From Caldifarciminota bacterium (GTDB taxonomy: Bacteria; Hydrothermota; Tepidihabitantia; Tepidihabitantales; Tepidihabitantaceae), in NCBI GenBank assembly GCA_016935775.1, contig JAFGQF010000133.1:1-6605 (forward strand): a stretch of DNA of 6,605 nucleotides, read 5' to 3'. A program made the translations under genes and the position numbers. Positions 5,004 to 6,605 of the stretch are shown here, piece after piece; positions within the stretch are counted from its first letter, which is position 1; each line of letters opens with the position of its first letter. The notes below the pieces were generated by a model. That model saw nothing but the letters and a program-made list of their open reading frames with translations. It had not been told where the DNA came from and did no database searches.

Positions 5004-5030
5004 ACCCGGGCTTATGCCGCTTGCCCGGGT
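5004..5030. repeat. 8-bp inverted repeat
   Basis: ACCCGGGC (5004-5011) and GCCCGGGT (5023-5030) are perfect arms with an 11-base loop. It has no T-run and no clear role; it sits between the 13-bp hairpin and the terminator. Confidence 0.5.
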
Positions 5031-5047
5031 GCCGGGAGGAGGAAGTG

Positions 5048-5082
5048 AAGACGCGGGGCCTGGGATGCGGCCCCGCGTCTTT
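5048..5082. terminator. Probable intrinsic terminator between convergent genes
   Basis: AAGACGCGGGGCC (5048-5060) pairs perfectly with GGCCCCGCGTCTT (5069-5081) around an eight-base loop, and TTT (5080-5082) with TTTGT context follows on the plus strand. It lies 12 bases beyond the stop of the minus-strand secreted protein gene and downstream of the small operon, so it may serve both directions. The T-run is short in both, so efficiency is uncertain. Confidence 0.65.
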
Positions 5083-5093
5083 GTCGGTGAAGG

Positions 5094-6605
5094 TCAGCGA
5101 ACCAGCGTCACGCGCAGGAGTTCTTCCCTGCCCCCGGCCGAAATCCTGAGCAGGTAGACGCCGGCCGCCAGCCGGCCGGCGTCCAGTTCCAGCGTCCCGG
5201 ATTCGGGTGCGGGGCCGTCATGGACGTCGGCGGCCCGGCGACCCGAGGCGTCGAAGAGCGTGGCCCGGACCCGGCCCGACAGGCCGGGAGCGAGCCGTAT
5301 CCTGCCGGTGCCGCGGACAAGGGGAGGCAGGGCGGCGAGCCCGGCCCGCGGGGCGGGGTCGGCGGCCGGTTCAAGCACCCCGACGTTCAGCTCAAACCAT
5401 TCCTGGCAGCGTTGACAGGCGTCCGCGAACCCGGCCGAGTCTTCGGCCGCGATGAACCCGAACGCGACGCGCCGGCGGCCGCCCTCGGCCGCGAGTTCGA
5501 ACGGGCCGGCGCCGATTGACACCGACCAGTTGTAGGGCCGGTCCGAGGCGGCCACGCCCAGCTCACCCTTGAGGCAGCGGTACTTCATGTCCTCGCTCAG
5601 CCCGGAGTCCGGGTAGATGTAGCGGTCGTGGGCAAGGCAGGCGAGGTGGTGGGGCAGGGACGGGTAGAGCAGTTGCACGCCGCAGTGCCGGCCGGAGTTG
5701 ATGTTGCGCATGCCGGCGGCGCGCAGCCCGTCGTCGGTCCAGGCGAGGTCGTGGAACCGGTCGGTGGCGGTGATGTCGAAGTCGGCCAGCATCCCGGCGT
5801 ACAGGCCGGCGAGCGGTGCGGTGCCCCGGTTGATGACGTCGTAGACCAGCACCACGAAGTCGTCGTTGCCCGGCTCGCCGGTGGCCAGCGCCCGCTGGAT
5901 GACCTCGATGCCCTGCGGGTCCGGGTGGTCGGCGTCAGAGAAGACGCCGAGCAGTTCCTGGTGGGAGTTCCACTCGGGCAGCAGCGAGTAGAGGCTTTCG
6001 GTCATCGTCCAGTCGCGGTCGAGCGGTGTCTCGCCGGTGCGGTAGAACCGGTCGACGACGTAGTCCGGCGAACCGGCGAGGCAGAACGAGGCGATGTTCA
6101 GGCTGCTGGTGTCGGTTTCGGGGAACCGGAAACCGCGGCCCGAACGTCCGTCCTCGTTGTCGAACCCGACCGCGCCGCGGCTCGTGACGGTCAGAGCGCA
6201 GGCGCCGGTGTCGATCTCGGCCACGACCCGGCCGGGGTGGCCGAGCGGGACCCGGAACAGCAACTCCCATTCGTGGCCGTCGGCGGTGACCAGGGCCAGG
6301 CACTCGGGCGCGGAGCCGGGATAGGCGTCGGGCCGGGCGCGAACCCGCAGCCCGGTGACGGCTGTGGTCTCACCCGGGGCCAGGTTGCCGAAGGCCGCGG
6401 TCGAGTCGAGCACGTCGAGGCCGAGCCCGAGCGTGCGGACCTTGACCGCCGGGTTGTCTGCCGCCGCGGCGCCGGCGTTGAGAACGAGGAGCGAGAGGTC
6501 GGCTTCCTCGCCGGGCTCCAGGATGCCGTTGGGATGAGCCTGGCCCGCGTCGTCGAGCGCGATGCTTTCGAGGACGAGCAACGGCTCGGGCGCACCCTGG
6601 ATGAC
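5094..6605 (-). CDS. Large secreted protein with T9SS/FlgD-like C-terminal domain (N-terminus beyond window)
   Basis: The C-terminal 503 residues are visible. The frame is open to the right edge and the only candidate start nearby is a TTG at 6581 within a domain, so the gene continues outside. Visible residues about 10-120 are a CARDB-like or Ig-type beta domain (NGILEPGEEADLSLLVLNAG, then NLAPGETTAV). About 120-420 form an unrecognised domain rich in Asp, Tyr and Trp (GEPGNDDFVVLVYDVINRG, GLYAGMLADFDI). The last 73 residues (5097-5315) match the tail of T9SS type A sorting/FlgD-like Ig domains: RVRATLFDASGRR, then LAAGVYLLRISAGGREELLRVTLVR. This implies export and surface attachment or release. 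Similar middle and tail regions follow subtilisin-like (S8) or C25 peptidase domains in FCB-type genomes, so a protease N-terminus is possible but cannot be seen. GC and codon use are strongly GC-rich. It is convergent with the small operon across a shared hairpin. Confidence 0.85.
   Translation of the reverse strand, partial: VIQGAPEPLLVLESIALDDAGQAHPNGILEPGEEADLSLLVLNAGAAAADNPAVKVRTLGLGLDVLDSTAAFGNLAPGETTAVTGLRVRARPDAYPGSAPECLALVTADGHEWELLFRVPLGHPGRVVAEIDTGACALTVTSRGAVGFDNEDGRSGRGFRFPETDTSSLNIASFCLAGSPDYVVDRFYRTGETPLDRDWTMTESLYSLLPEWNSHQELLGVFSDADHPDPQGIEVIQRALATGEPGNDDFVVLVYDVINRGTAPLAGLYAGMLADFDITATDRFHDLAWTDDGLRAAGMRNINSGRHCGVQLLYPSLPHHLACLAHDRYIYPDSGLSEDMKYRCLKGELGVAASDRPYNWSVSIGAGPFELAAEGGRRRVAFGFIAAEDSAGFADACQRCQEWFELNVGVLEPAADPAPRAGLAALPPLVRGTGRIRLAPGLSGRVRATLFDASGRRAADVHDGPAPESGTLELDAGRLAAGVYLLRISAGGREELLRVTLVR

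Larger units (their letters stand above)
4850..5047. other. Non-coding GC-rich spacer with repeats
   Basis: No convincing gene lies between the second small gene and the terminator hairpin. The stretch holds two strong hairpins (annotated separately) and an 11-base direct repeat GCCGGGCCGGC at 4866-4876 and 4954-4964. The heptamer GCACGGG from the first hairpin recurs after the second copy. Confidence 0.5.

Noticed and set aside
5034..5149. A strong Shine-Dalgarno-like GGGAGGAGGAA before GTG 5045, with a 34-codon plus-strand frame to 5149
   Set aside because: The frame runs through the terminator hairpin and then antisense to the end of the secreted protein gene; its product has no recognisable character. 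The purine-rich stretch is probably incidental.
1..6605. tRNA, rRNA, CRISPR, transposase or phage genes
   Set aside because: No regularly spaced repeats, cloverleaf-like segments, rRNA motifs or recombinase motifs were seen on either strand.

Overview
The window comes from a GC-rich bacterium. Gene content suggests an uncultured lineage of the FCB/candidate division WOR-3 kind: a large extracellular protein with a T9SS/FlgD-like C-terminal tail beside a TPR-type sigma-54 activator. This placement is an inference and could be wrong at phylum level. There are six protein-coding genes, two of them cut by the window edges. I see no tRNA, rRNA, CRISPR array, transposase or integrase.

Left part (1-1323, minus strand): a two-gene block of lower GC, roughly 45-55% in rows I counted against about 70% in the neighbouring regulator. 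It holds a six-helix membrane protein (712-1314) followed by a HEPN-domain protein with an RHxxxH ribonuclease-type motif (666 down to the left edge, incomplete). Each gene has its own promoter of near-identical layout. This looks like a horizontally acquired defence or toxin-type cassette, but neither its function nor its left boundary can be settled here.

Centre (1393-4849, plus strand): a 901-residue regulator (TPR repeats, degenerate GAF-like region, sigma-54 AAA+ domain, Fis-type HTH) is followed by a 252-base intergenic region. That region contains two inverted-repeat candidate activator sites and a very good -24/-12 sigma-54 promoter. The promoter leads into two tiny, translationally coupled genes: a 73-residue single-pass membrane protein and an 80-residue protein of unknown function. 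The simplest reading is a self-contained activator, enhancer and target-operon module.

The HEPN, membrane-protein and regulator genes all show TTGAC(A/T), a 16-17 base spacer, a TAnnnT -10 box, then 6-7 bases to an ATG/GTG with no Shine-Dalgarno sequence. This predicts leaderless transcripts. The two sigma-54-dependent small genes instead have strong Shine-Dalgarno sequences.

Right part (4850-6605): about 245 bases of non-coding DNA carry three strong hairpins. The last is a plausible shared terminator for the convergent genes. Then comes the C-terminal 503 residues of a large secreted protein on the minus strand, running off the right edge.
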